From the NCBI GenBank assembly GCA_964412845.1, contig CAYPQM010000206.1, forward strand, positions 1 to 9,874: a stretch of DNA of 9,874 bases, written 5' to 3'. The number at the start of each line of letters is the position of its first letter. The first letter of the stretch is position 1. Below are positions 1-5,916 of the stretch, piece after piece. The DNA is from JAWWPY01 sp964412845 (GTDB lineage Bacteria > Actinomycetota > Actinomycetes > Streptosporangiales > Streptosporangiaceae). The notes under the pieces were generated by a model. That model was not told the DNA's origin. It did no database searches and saw only the letters and a list, made by a program, of their open reading frames with translations. The position numbers and the translations under genes were made by a program.

Positions 1-43
1 GCGGCCCGGAGCGGAAAGATCCGCAGGCGAAGCGAAGGGCCGC
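1..43. repeat. Nested inverted repeat at the left edge
   Basis: An outer perfect 7-base inverted repeat (GCGGCCC at 1-7, GGGCCGC at 37-43) encloses a second perfect hairpin (GCGGA at 11-15, loop AAGA at 16-19, TCCGC at 20-24). There is no T-run after either stem, so it is not a classical intrinsic terminator. It could be a structured RNA leader, the end of a feature cut by the window edge, or chance in GC-rich DNA. No function is assigned. Confidence 0.35.
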
Positions 44-66
44 GCACCCGGGCCTGCCCGCCCCCC

Positions 67-72
67 TAGTAT
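67..72 (+). promoter_or_regulatory. Possible -10 element for the trkA pair
   Basis: TAGTAT fits the actinobacterial -10 consensus TANNNT and would start transcription near base 79, leaving a leader of about 65 bases before the GTG at 146. No recognisable -35 lies 16-18 bases upstream. A second hexamer, CATACT at 124-129, is a rival, but its start point would fall inside the ribosome binding site AGAGGGG (134-140), so I prefer the first. Both are weak calls. Confidence 0.25.
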
Positions 73-145
73 CCCGCCCGGCCGTCTCACCACGTGCCGA
101 GGGGGAATACCGTGAGCGGGCACCATACTGACCAGAGGGGCCGCC

Positions 146-832
146 GTGCACATCGTAATCATGGGATGCGGGCGAGTCGGATCCACACTCGCGCACATCC
201 TCGAGGACCAGGGGCATTCGGTCGCGGTCATCGACCAGGACAGGGAGGCATTCCGCAAGCTCCATTCCTCATTCAAGGGCAGGAAGATCAGCGGGATCGG
301 TTTCGACCAGCATGTCCTGATCCAGGCGGGGATCGAGGAGGCGGACGCCTTCGCCGCGGTCAGCAGTGGTGACAACTCGAACGTGATCGCCGCCCGGGTG
401 GCCCGCGAGTCTTTTGGCGTGCGGCGGGTGGTGGCCCGGATCTACGATCCCCGGCGCGCCGAGGTGTACCAGCGGCTGGGCATCCCGACCGTGGCGACCG
501 TCCGGTGGACCGCCGACCAGATGCTGCGCAGGCTCCTGCCGGAAGGCACGGAGCCGCTCTGGCGTGATCCGACCGGCGCTGTGGTGCTGGCCGAGGTCGC
601 GTACTCGGGCGAGTGGGTCGGCGAGAAGACCAGCGCGCTGGAAGAGGCGTCACGCGCCCGGATCGCCTTCCTGGCCCGGCTGGGCGAGGCGGTCCTGCCC
701 GGGCCGGGAACGGTGCTCCAGGAGGGTGACGTGCTGCACGTGATCGCCCTGGAAGCCGATCTGGAGCGGATCGAGACGGTATTCGCCGCGCGCACGCCAG
801 GTGCCCGGCCAGCGGGAAAGAAGGGCACCTGA
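146..832 (+). CDS. trkA: TrkA-family potassium uptake regulator (RCK protein), first of a pair
   Basis: A 228-residue cytosolic RCK (regulator of K+ conductance) protein, similar in type and position to M. tuberculosis CeoB. RCK proteins bind NAD(H) or nucleotides and gate a membrane potassium transporter. The N-terminal Rossmann domain (about 1-125) carries the dinucleotide motif GCGRVG at 7-12 and an acidic residue, D30, at the end of the second strand (VID). A TrkA-C-like domain covers about 135-218. The GTG start is chosen because AGAGGGG lies five bases before it and because it places the glycine motif at the very N-terminus, as is normal in the family. The stop codon TGA shares its last base with the ATG of the second RCK gene, so the two are surely co-transcribed and probably translated together. 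No TrkH/TrkG-type membrane subunit is present in the window. The family call is firm; the partner is unknown. Confidence 0.93.
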   Translation: MHIVIMGCGRVGSTLAHILEDQGHSVAVIDQDREAFRKLHSSFKGRKISGIGFDQHVLIQAGIEEADAFAAVSSGDNSNVIAARVARESFGVRRVVARIYDPRRAEVYQRLGIPTVATVRWTADQMLRRLLPEGTEPLWRDPTGAVVLAEVAYSGEWVGEKTSALEEASRARIAFLARLGEAVLPGPGTVLQEGDVLHVIALEADLERIETVFAARTPGARPAGKKGT

Positions 833-1518
833 TGCGGGTCGCCATCGCCGGGGCAGGTTCGGTCGGCCGCTCCATCGCCATGGAACTGCTCGAAAACGGC
901 CATGAGGTCCTGCTGATCGACAAGAGCCCCAAGTCCATCAAGGTGGAAAGCGTGCCCCGGGCCGAGTGGCTGCTCGCCGACGCGTGCGAGATCAGCTCGC
1001 TCGATGACGCGGCCCTGGAACGCTGCAACGTGGTGATCGCCGCGACCGGTGACGACAAGGCCAACCTGGTTATCTCGCTGCTGGCCAAGACCGAGTACGG
1101 GGTGCCCAGGGTGGTGGCCCGGATCAACCACCCGAACAACGAATGGCTCTTCAACGAGTCCTGGGGGGTAGACGTCGCGGTGTCCACGCCCCGGCTGCTC
1201 TCGGCCCTGGTCGAGGAGGCAGTCAGCGTCGGCGACCTGGTCCGGCTGATGACGTTCCGGCAGAGCGAGGCAACCCTGGTCGAGCTGACCATGCCGGACG
1301 GCGCGCCCCTGGTCGGCCAGCGGATCGGGGACATCGAGTGGCCTGCGGACACCGCCCTCGTGGCCATCCTGCGGGATGGCCGGGTAATCGTGCCGCAGGG
1401 CGATGATCCGCTGGAGAGCGGTGACGAACTGCTGTTCGTGACGAGCGAGGACGTCGAGGACGAACTGGCCACGCTGCTCGGCGGGCACGAGCACCCGAGC
1501 CACCACCACAGCCCGTGA
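832..1518 (+). CDS. trkA: TrkA-family potassium uptake regulator (RCK protein), second of a pair
   Basis: A 228-residue RCK protein, the apparent counterpart of M. tuberculosis CeoC. The Rossmann fold begins with GAGSVG at 7-12 and has D30 in LLIDKS. Further family-like stretches are the acidic DACEIS segment near residues 50-55 and ATGDDKAN in the second half of the domain. A TrkA-C-like domain covers about 135-212. The start ATG overlaps the preceding stop by one base, so translation is likely coupled. The protein is a diverged paralogue of its neighbour, equal in length, and the two may form a hetero-oligomeric gating ring; that is inference. The last dozen residues are histidine-rich (GGHEHPSHHHSP), which is not part of the RCK fold. 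The gene ends 24 bases before the end of the convergent DUF3710 gene. Confidence 0.93.
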   Translation: MRVAIAGAGSVGRSIAMELLENGHEVLLIDKSPKSIKVESVPRAEWLLADACEISSLDDAALERCNVVIAATGDDKANLVISLLAKTEYGVPRVVARINHPNNEWLFNESWGVDVAVSTPRLLSALVEEAVSVGDLVRLMTFRQSEATLVELTMPDGAPLVGQRIGDIEWPADTALVAILRDGRVIVPQGDDPLESGDELLFVTSEDVEDELATLLGGHEHPSHHHSP

Positions 1519-1542
1519 TGGTTCCGCGGGTGCCCGGCCGGA

Positions 1543-2352
1543 TCAGCGTGTCTCGGTAATCTCGGGGCCGCGCTCGAACGGGCTGGGAAAGGACGGGGAC
1601 CCGTCCTCCTCGGCCATCTGCTCCTCCATGGCCTGCCTGGCCTGCTCGGGCAGCCGGATCTCGAGCAGGTCCCGGGGCGGTGCCGGATGATCCCCCCGGA
1701 CCACCACGATGCCCGCGAACACATCCTCCAGGGGTTCGGCGGCCGACCGGTGATGTGCCGCCGGGCCGGCGATGACCCCGCGCAGGAACCAGCGGGGACC
1801 GTCGACGCCGAGGAAGCGGACCGGCTGGACCGCACCAGGCCCCGCTCCGGGTCCGGCTTCCGCCGACCTGACCCGGGCCCGCAACTCGGGGCCGAACCGG
1901 CCGTCGGCCTCCTCGCTGGCGCCCCCGGCCTCGGTGACGGCCACGGCGATCTCCCGCCGCACGTCCTCCCAGAGGCCGCCGGTCTTGGGCGCGGCGAACG
2001 CCTGCAGCTGCAGCGAGCTCTGGCCGCTGATCACGGTAATCAGCGGCCCCTGGTCCTCGGCGAGGTTCAGCTGGATCTCGAATCCCTCGCTCACCGGCAC
2101 CTGCAGGCTGCCGAAGTCGATCCGCTCGCTGCCCGGGAACTCGTCGCTGGCATCCCATGGGCCCGCCTGGTGCGGGCCGCCCTGCTCCGGCTCCTGGTCG
2201 CCCCCGGCAGGCTCCTCATCGGCCGCCATGGGCTCATCGTCGGCCAGCACCACATCCGGGTCATCGAAGTCCTGCTCGTTACGGTGACCCGAAGCACCGT
2301 CCGGCCTCGATCCGGTCTGATCCGCACTCTCACGGCGACGCCGACGGAACAC
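1543..2352 (-). CDS. DUF3710 domain-containing protein
   Basis: A 269-residue actinobacterial protein of unknown function, equivalent in position and type to M. tuberculosis Rv2696c, downstream of dut. The start is the GTG at 2352: it gives the N-terminus VFRRRRRES, matching the basic opening usual in this family (MF followed by several Arg/Lys), and an AGGGAGGG ribosome binding site lies five bases upstream. A longer reading from 2481 would only add residues in dut sequence. After the basic start comes an acidic, probably disordered stretch (about 26-58), then the conserved core beginning GPWDASDE at 64 and IDFGSLQVPV at 78-87, followed by an alpha/beta domain with FLGVDGPRWFLRG. There is no signal peptide or membrane segment, so it is probably cytosolic. 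It overlaps the end of dut by 23 bases, which suggests coupling. No function should be inferred beyond co-expression with dUTPase. Confidence 0.88.
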   Translation of the reverse strand: MFRRRRRESADQTGSRPDGASGHRNEQDFDDPDVVLADDEPMAADEEPAGGDQEPEQGGPHQAGPWDASDEFPGSERIDFGSLQVPVSEGFEIQLNLAEDQGPLITVISGQSSLQLQAFAAPKTGGLWEDVRREIAVAVTEAGGASEEADGRFGPELRARVRSAEAGPGAGPGAVQPVRFLGVDGPRWFLRGVIAGPAAHHRSAAEPLEDVFAGIVVVRGDHPAPPRDLLEIRLPEQARQAMEEQMAEEDGSPSFPSPFERGPEITETR

Positions 2353-2857
2353 TGCCGCCCTCCCTGCTTCCTCGCTGGCTGCTGTCCCCCGCAGCGTGCC
2401 CTCCGGTGGACCCGAAGCCGCCCGCCCCCCTCGATGACCCTGGCAACGTGTCGACCTCATGGAACACCGGGCGGGCCACACGCTGAATGACCAGCTGGGC
2501 GATCCGGTCGCCGCGCCGGAAACTGACTGGCTCGGTGCTGTCGGTGTTGAGCAGGGTCACCTGTATCTCGCCACGGTACCCCGCGTCAACCGTCCCCGGC
2601 GCATTCACGATCGTCACCCCGTGCCGTGCGGCCAGGCCTGATCTGGGATGCACGAACGCGGCATAGCCGTCGGGCAGCGCGATCGCCACCCCGGTGGGCA
2701 CGACGGCACGCTGGCCCGGTCCCAGCTCCACGTCGATCACGGTGACCAGATCGGCCCCCGCGTCACCGGGCTGAGCGCGGGCTGGCAGCGGCAGGCCCGG
2801 GTCCAGCCGCTTGATCAGCACGGGGACCTCATCAGCGGCGGGATTCAGTGCGGACAT
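2330..2857 (-). CDS. dut: Deoxyuridine 5'-triphosphate nucleotidohydrolase (dUTPase)
   Basis: A homotrimeric cytosolic dUTPase that hydrolyses dUTP to dUMP and pyrophosphate, keeping uracil out of DNA and supplying dUMP for thymidylate synthesis. All five family motifs are visible in the 175-residue product: motif 1 DAGADL (32-37), motif 2 PRSGLA (71-76), motif 3 NAPGTVDAGYRGEI (85-98, with catalytic D91 and uracil-site Y94), motif 4 RGDRIAQLV (115-123) and motif 5 RGAGGFGSTG (143-152), whose Arg closes the active site. About 23 residues, rich in Ser and Gly, follow motif 5; many bacterial dUTPases end near this point. Part of the tail is encoded in the 23-base overlap with DUF3710. The ATG at 2857 has only a weak purine stretch upstream. 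The gene starts 28 bases after the end of the AI-2E-family gene, so they may share a transcript. Confidence 0.96.
   Translation of the reverse strand: MSALNPAADEVPVLIKRLDPGLPLPARAQPGDAGADLVTVIDVELGPGQRAVVPTGVAIALPDGYAAFVHPRSGLAARHGVTIVNAPGTVDAGYRGEIQVTLLNTDSTEPVSFRRGDRIAQLVIQRVARPVFHEVDTLPGSSRGAGGFGSTGGHAAGDSSQRGSREGGSVPSASP
2358..2365 (-). promoter_or_regulatory. Ribosome binding site deciding the DUF3710 start
   Basis: Read on the minus strand, AGGGAGGG lies five bases before the GTG at 2352 and inside the 3' end of dut. It fixes the DUF3710 start and makes termination-reinitiation coupling with dut likely. Confidence 0.7.
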
Positions 2858-2885
2858 GGGTCACCGTCGCCGCCTCGATGCTGGT

Positions 2886-4172
2886 TCATCCAGGTGACCC
2901 TACCGGCGTTTCCGGAGCCGCACCGGGTTCGCCGCCGCCCAGGGACTCCGCCGTGTCCGGCGGGCCGGCGCCGCGCCCTTGCAGGTACGGCCAGGCCCGG
3001 ACGAGCGCGGCGGCGGTGGGCACGGCCACCACCGCGCCGGGGATGCCTGCCACCACCCCGCCCACGGCCAGTACCAGGATGATGGCGAGCGGGTGCAGCC
3101 GCACCATGCGGCCGACCACGATCGGCTGGAGCAGATGGCTCTCCAGCTGGTTCTCCAGGATGAACACCACCACGAGGATCACCGCGGCGATCCATCCTTT
3201 GGTGCCCAGGGTGATGGCCACGGCCAGCGCGCCCGCCACCAGGATCCCGATGAGGGGCACGAACGCCGCCAGGAAGACCAGGATGACCAGCGGCACGAGC
3301 AGCGGGACGCCCAGCACCCACAGCGCGAATCCGATGACCACCGCGTGGATCGCCGCGACGGCAATCGTTCCCCGCACGTAATACGTGAGGGCCTGCCAGG
3401 CGGCGAACCCGGCCCGGTTCACCCGCCCGCGGCCCCCCGGGCTGAAGAAAGCCACCAGCCAGGCCCAGATCCGCTCGCCATCCTTGAGGAAGAAGAACGT
3501 GACGAACAGCATCAGGACCGTGCCGGCCAGGATCTCCACGGCTATCTTTCCGCCGGTCACCACCGTGCCCGCGACCATCGACTGGTGCTGCTTGAGAAAG
3601 GCGAGCGCCCGGTTGGACAGGTCGTTGAGGCCGCCCTGGCGCAGATGCAGCGGCGGGCCGGCCAGCCACCTCTGCAGCTCGTGCACGGAGTGCTTCAGCT
3701 GGCTGACCAGGGTCGGGTAGTCGGCTGAGGCCCTGGTGGCGGCCAGGAAACCGGCCCCGGCGATCACCGCGACGGCGGCCAGCAGCGTGCACCAGGTCGC
3801 GGCGAGACCCGGCAGCCCCCACCGGCGCAGCCGGGCGAAGAGCGGCTGCAGCAGCGCGGTGAACAGCAGCGCCGCGACGCACGGCAGCACCACCACCCGC
3901 AGCACGCTGGCTATCCGGAAACCCAGGTAGATGACAACGCCGAGGAGCAGCAGGCGCCATGACCAGCCGGCCGCCCGCTGCAGCCAGCCGGGCACCTGAG
4001 CATCCGCCGCGGCCGCTCCGGCCAGCCCGGCGCCGCGATCCGCCTCGGCCGGGTCAGTAACGGCTGGGGTTCCGCTCGGCACGGGGCCGGGCCGTGGGTT
4101 GGCCAGCGGGCCGGGCACCCGGGCCCGGCTGCGCGCAAAGCGGTCGCCACGCCACATCCGTCGCCACGTCAT
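2886..4172 (-). CDS. AI-2E family transporter (PerM / UPF0118-type membrane protein)
   Basis: A 428-residue polytopic membrane protein of the AI-2E/PerM family. Members have been linked to autoinducer-2 export or to Na+/H+ antiport, but the substrate here is unknown. A Pro/Ala-rich cytosolic N-terminus (about 1-68) precedes hydrophobic segments near 73-91, 94-111 and 126-145. A soluble amphipathic stretch follows (150-205), then about five more segments: 210-229, 271-290, 292-320, 327-340 and 361-390. Family hallmarks are FFFLKDGERI (226-235) and ENQLESHLLQPIVVGR followed by LHPLAIIL (340-366). The C-terminus after 400 is a disordered Gly/Pro tail. The ATG at 4172 has no good ribosome binding site, so the true start may lie somewhat downstream, but all membrane segments would be kept. 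Divergent from the DUF3093 gene by 29 bases, and 28 bases upstream of dut on the same strand. Confidence 0.88.
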   Translation of the reverse strand: MTWRRMWRGDRFARSRARVPGPLANPRPGPVPSGTPAVTDPAEADRGAGLAGAAAADAQVPGWLQRAAGWSWRLLLLGVVIYLGFRIASVLRVVVLPCVAALLFTALLQPLFARLRRWGLPGLAATWCTLLAAVAVIAGAGFLAATRASADYPTLVSQLKHSVHELQRWLAGPPLHLRQGGLNDLSNRALAFLKQHQSMVAGTVVTGGKIAVEILAGTVLMLFVTFFFLKDGERIWAWLVAFFSPGGRGRVNRAGFAAWQALTYYVRGTIAVAAIHAVVIGFALWVLGVPLLVPLVILVFLAAFVPLIGILVAGALAVAITLGTKGWIAAVILVVVFILENQLESHLLQPIVVGRMVRLHPLAIILVLAVGGVVAGIPGAVVAVPTAAALVRAWPYLQGRGAGPPDTAESLGGGEPGAAPETPVGSPG

Positions 4173-4189
4173 GTGCCCATGTAACCAAC

Positions 4190-4195
4190 TACGGT
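4190..4195 (+). promoter_or_regulatory. Candidate -10 for a leaderless DUF3093 mRNA
   Basis: TACGGT fits TANNNT and ends six bases before the ATG at 4202, placing the transcription start at or next to the start codon. No clear -35 is seen. The alternative is that GGTGGG (4193-4198) acts as a ribosome binding site on a longer transcript starting inside the AI-2E gene. Confidence 0.45.
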
Positions 4196-4201
4196 GGGCT
4201 C

Positions 4202-4678
4202 ATGCGTGTCTACCACGAACGACTGCGCGCGCCGGCCACCTGGTGGCTCAGCGGGCTGGTCGCCGCCGGGATTCTCGGCACCGGGCTGATCGCCGGATTC
4301 AGCTGGCAGCTAGCGGTCGTGGTGTACGGGCTGCTCGGCGCGGGCTGGGCGGCGGCGATGCTGGTCTGGGGCTGGATCAGCATCGATATCAGCGATGGGG
4401 AACTGCGGGCCGGCGCCGCCACGCTGCCGCTGGCCGCGGCCGGCCAGGTCGCCGCGCTGGACGCCGCGCAGGCCCGCGCCATGCGCGGGCCGCAGGCCGA
4501 TCCGGCCGCCTTCCTGCTGATCCGGCCCTACCTGCCGCGGGCGGTGTACGTCGAGGTCACCGACCCGGCCCGGAGCACGCCGTACTGGCTGGTGGGCACG
4601 AGGCGGCCGGCTGAGCTCGCGGCGGCGATCGAGTCGCGGCGGCAGGCCGCCCGGGCTGGTGGCGCCCCCGTGGGATGA
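4202..4678 (+). CDS. DUF3093 domain-containing membrane protein
   Basis: A 158-residue actinobacterial protein of unknown function, the same family as M. tuberculosis Rv2698, which also lies beside dut. It opens with YHERL (4-8), typical of the family, followed by two membrane segments (about 15-33 and 37-57). A cytosolic alpha/beta part follows, containing RPYLPRAVYVEVTDP (108-122) and TPYWLVGTRRPAELAAAI (126-143), both family-like. The ATG at 4202 is chosen over an upstream in-frame start at 4094 because the latter would lie within the divergent AI-2E gene and add a non-conserved extension. A TANNNT box six bases before the ATG suggests leaderless translation. The stop overlaps an ATG (ATGA at 4675), but the next gene more likely starts at 4720. 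No function should be assigned. Confidence 0.88.
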   Translation: MRVYHERLRAPATWWLSGLVAAGILGTGLIAGFSWQLAVVVYGLLGAGWAAAMLVWGWISIDISDGELRAGAATLPLAAAGQVAALDAAQARAMRGPQADPAAFLLIRPYLPRAVYVEVTDPARSTPYWLVGTRRPAELAAAIESRRQAARAGGAPVG

Positions 4679-4707
4679 TCGACGGACGCGGCCAGCGAAG
4701 GGGCATC

Positions 4708-4714
4708 AAGGAGG
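4708..4714 (+). promoter_or_regulatory. Ribosome binding site deciding the DUF4235 start
   Basis: AAGGAGG, a full match to the 16S rRNA anti-Shine-Dalgarno sequence, stands five bases before the ATG at 4720. It is the reason for rejecting the upstream in-frame ATG at 4675. Confidence 0.75.
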
Positions 4715-4719
4715 ATCGC

Positions 4720-4992
4720 ATGTCGGACAAGCGTGGAGATGGCGGCACGAAGGTACTTGGCGGCGTTGCCGCCTTCGCCGCGGCCTTCGTCGCACGCAAG
4801 CTCATCAACGTCGGCTGGAAGCGCGTCACCGGCAAGGAGCCGCCGAGCGACCCGCAGGATCCGCTGGTCGGAACGGCCGAGGCGCTGGGCTTCGCCATCG
4901 TGATGGGCGTGGTCATGGGGGTGGCCCGGGTGCTCGCCATCAGGGCGGCGACCGGCCGGCTGTGGCGCGCTCCCATCGAGCCCGCCGAGTGA
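4720..4992 (+). CDS. DUF4235 family small membrane protein
   Basis: A 90-residue actinobacterial membrane protein of unknown function. Two hydrophobic helices (about 11-28 and 55-75) flank the conserved cytosolic loop WKRVTGKEPPSDPQDP (33-48), the signature of the family. The start at 4720 follows a perfect AAGGAGG. An in-frame ATG at 4675 overlaps the stop of DUF3093, but it would only translate the ribosome binding site into protein and adds no conserved sequence. Forty-one bases separate it from DUF3093, so both may be on one transcript. No enzymatic residues are apparent; a structural or stress-related membrane role is possible but not supported by the sequence. Confidence 0.85.
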   Translation: MSDKRGDGGTKVLGGVAAFAAAFVARKLINVGWKRVTGKEPPSDPQDPLVGTAEALGFAIVMGVVMGVARVLAIRAATGRLWRAPIEPAE

Positions 4993-5063
4993 TCCGCCAT
5001 CATTCCTGACCCGTGACACCGATCCTTACGCCAGGTGGGGATGCCTGCGCGGCCAACCCGTGC

Positions 5064-5069
5064 CAGACT
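5064..5069 (+). promoter_or_regulatory. Candidate -10 for a leaderless methyltransferase mRNA
   Basis: CAGACT is one base off TANNNT and ends six bases before the GTG at 5076. There is no Shine-Dalgarno sequence before that GTG, so a leaderless transcript is the simplest reading. No clear -35 is visible. Confidence 0.4.
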
Positions 5070-5075
5070 CTTGCC

Positions 5076-5840
5076 GTGTCTGAACACGATCGCTCCCGTC
5101 TTTCCTACAAATTCGGGTATGCACTGCGGCATCCGCAGCGCGTGCTGCCCTACGCGCGACGGCGCGGCCGCGATGCCTGGATTGGCATGAAGGCCGATGA
5201 CCACGTCAGCTACTACCGTGCCGTGATGAAGTCGGACACGGCCCGCAGCCAGGAGCGTGCCGTCGGCAGCAAGACCCACGAGTCCTGGCTGGAGATCGGC
5301 CAGATGCAGTTCGACTACCTGGTCCAGCACGGACTGCAGCCCGGCGACCGGATGCTGGAGATCGGCTGCGGCAACCTGCGCGCCGGGCGGCTGTTCATCG
5401 AGTACCTGGACCCGGGGAACTACTACGGCCTCGACATCTCACCGGACATCCTGCTCGCGGCGCAGAGCACCATCGAGCAGTTCGGCCTGCAGCCCAAGCT
5501 CCCGCACCTGACCCTGGTCCGGGACCTGAAGCTCGAATTCCTGCCCACGAACCAGTTCACCGTGGTGCACGCGCACAGCGTGTTCTCCCATTCGCCCATC
5601 GAGGTGATCGATGAGTGCCTGGCGCATGTGGGCCGGGTGATGCGGCGTGACGGTGTCTTCGACTTCACCTTTGACCGGACCGAGGGCGCCGAGCACCAGG
5701 TGCTGCGCGAGGACTTCTACTACCGGACGGAAACCCTGATCGCGCTGGCCGGCAAGCACGGTCTCGACGCGGAGTTCATGGACGACTGGGAGGAACTCCC
5801 GCACCAGCAGTCCAAGATCCGGGTCACCCGCCGCTCCTGA
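5076..5840 (+). CDS. Class I SAM-dependent methyltransferase
   Basis: A 254-residue cytosolic Rossmann-fold methyltransferase; the acceptor substrate is unknown. SAM-binding motif I is MLEIGCGNLRAG (93-104), and the acidic residue of motif II is D120 in YYGLDIS. A later strand, VVHAHSVFSHSP, matches the motif IV region, and the C-terminal strands carry the FDFTFDRTEG segment. About 90 residues precede the fold and contain a basic, aromatic stretch (SYKFGYALRHP, then YARRRGRDAW) and a helix ahead of motif I that may form part of the acceptor site. The GTG at 5076 is preferred to an upstream GTG at 5013: neither has a ribosome binding site, but 5076 has a -10-like hexamer at leaderless distance and the extra 21 residues look non-conserved. 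It lies 83 bases after DUF4235 and 76 before the DUF1707 gene, so it is probably its own unit. No glycosyltransferase, polyketide or RNA-modification neighbour hints at the substrate. Confidence 0.82.
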   Translation: MSEHDRSRLSYKFGYALRHPQRVLPYARRRGRDAWIGMKADDHVSYYRAVMKSDTARSQERAVGSKTHESWLEIGQMQFDYLVQHGLQPGDRMLEIGCGNLRAGRLFIEYLDPGNYYGLDISPDILLAAQSTIEQFGLQPKLPHLTLVRDLKLEFLPTNQFTVVHAHSVFSHSPIEVIDECLAHVGRVMRRDGVFDFTFDRTEGAEHQVLREDFYYRTETLIALAGKHGLDAEFMDDWEELPHQQSKIRVTRRS

Positions 5841-5858
5841 CGCCTGCCCGGGCTCACC

Positions 5859-5894
5859 AAGACACCTGGCCGGGAAGAGATTAAGATACATCTC
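5859..5894 (+). promoter_or_regulatory. Promoter with overlapping palindrome before the DUF1707 gene
   Basis: AAGACA (5859-5864), 17 bases, then TAAGAT (5882-5887) makes a plausible -35/-10 pair with a start near 5894. Over the -10 lie two palindromes: GAGAT (5877-5881) with ATCTC (5890-5894), and AGATACATCT (5884-5893). A repressor bound here would block RNA polymerase. The regulator is not encoded in the window. PadR-type proteins bind similar short AT-rich palindromes, but that link is speculative. Confidence 0.45.
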
Positions 5895-5916
5895 GACAAC
5901 GGCAAGGAGGGCAGCC

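Noticed and set aside
1..47. Possible start of a divergent minus-strand gene (GTG at 47, reading VRGPSLRLRIF to the edge)
   Set aside because: Only 15 codons are visible, there is no domain evidence, and the stretch forms nested stems. It cannot be told apart from leader sequence.
360..2158. Very long minus-strand and plus-strand ORFs lying over the RCK, DUF3710 and dut genes
   Set aside because: They are antisense or out-of-frame readings of well-supported genes; GC-rich third positions create long open frames. Their products are Arg/Pro/Gly/Ser-rich with no recognisable domain.
2848..3728. Plus-strand open frames opposite the AI-2E gene
   Set aside because: The products are His/Arg/Asp-rich or low-complexity and lack any motif, while the minus strand encodes a clear membrane protein with family hallmarks.
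4675..4719. ATGA overlap start for the DUF4235 gene at 4675
   Set aside because: The overlap looks like classical coupling, but the added 15 residues are not family sequence and include the translated ribosome binding site. AAGGAGG followed by ATG at 4720 is far better.
5013..5075. Upstream GTG start for the methyltransferase
   Set aside because: It has no ribosome binding site, and the extra 21 residues look unlike a structured N-terminus. The GTG at 5076 has a -10-like box at leaderless distance.
5841..5858. CCCGGG-centred palindrome after the methyltransferase stop, considered as a terminator
   Set aside because: The palindrome GCCCGGGC has no loop and no T-run. Such 8-base palindromes are frequent in DNA of this composition.
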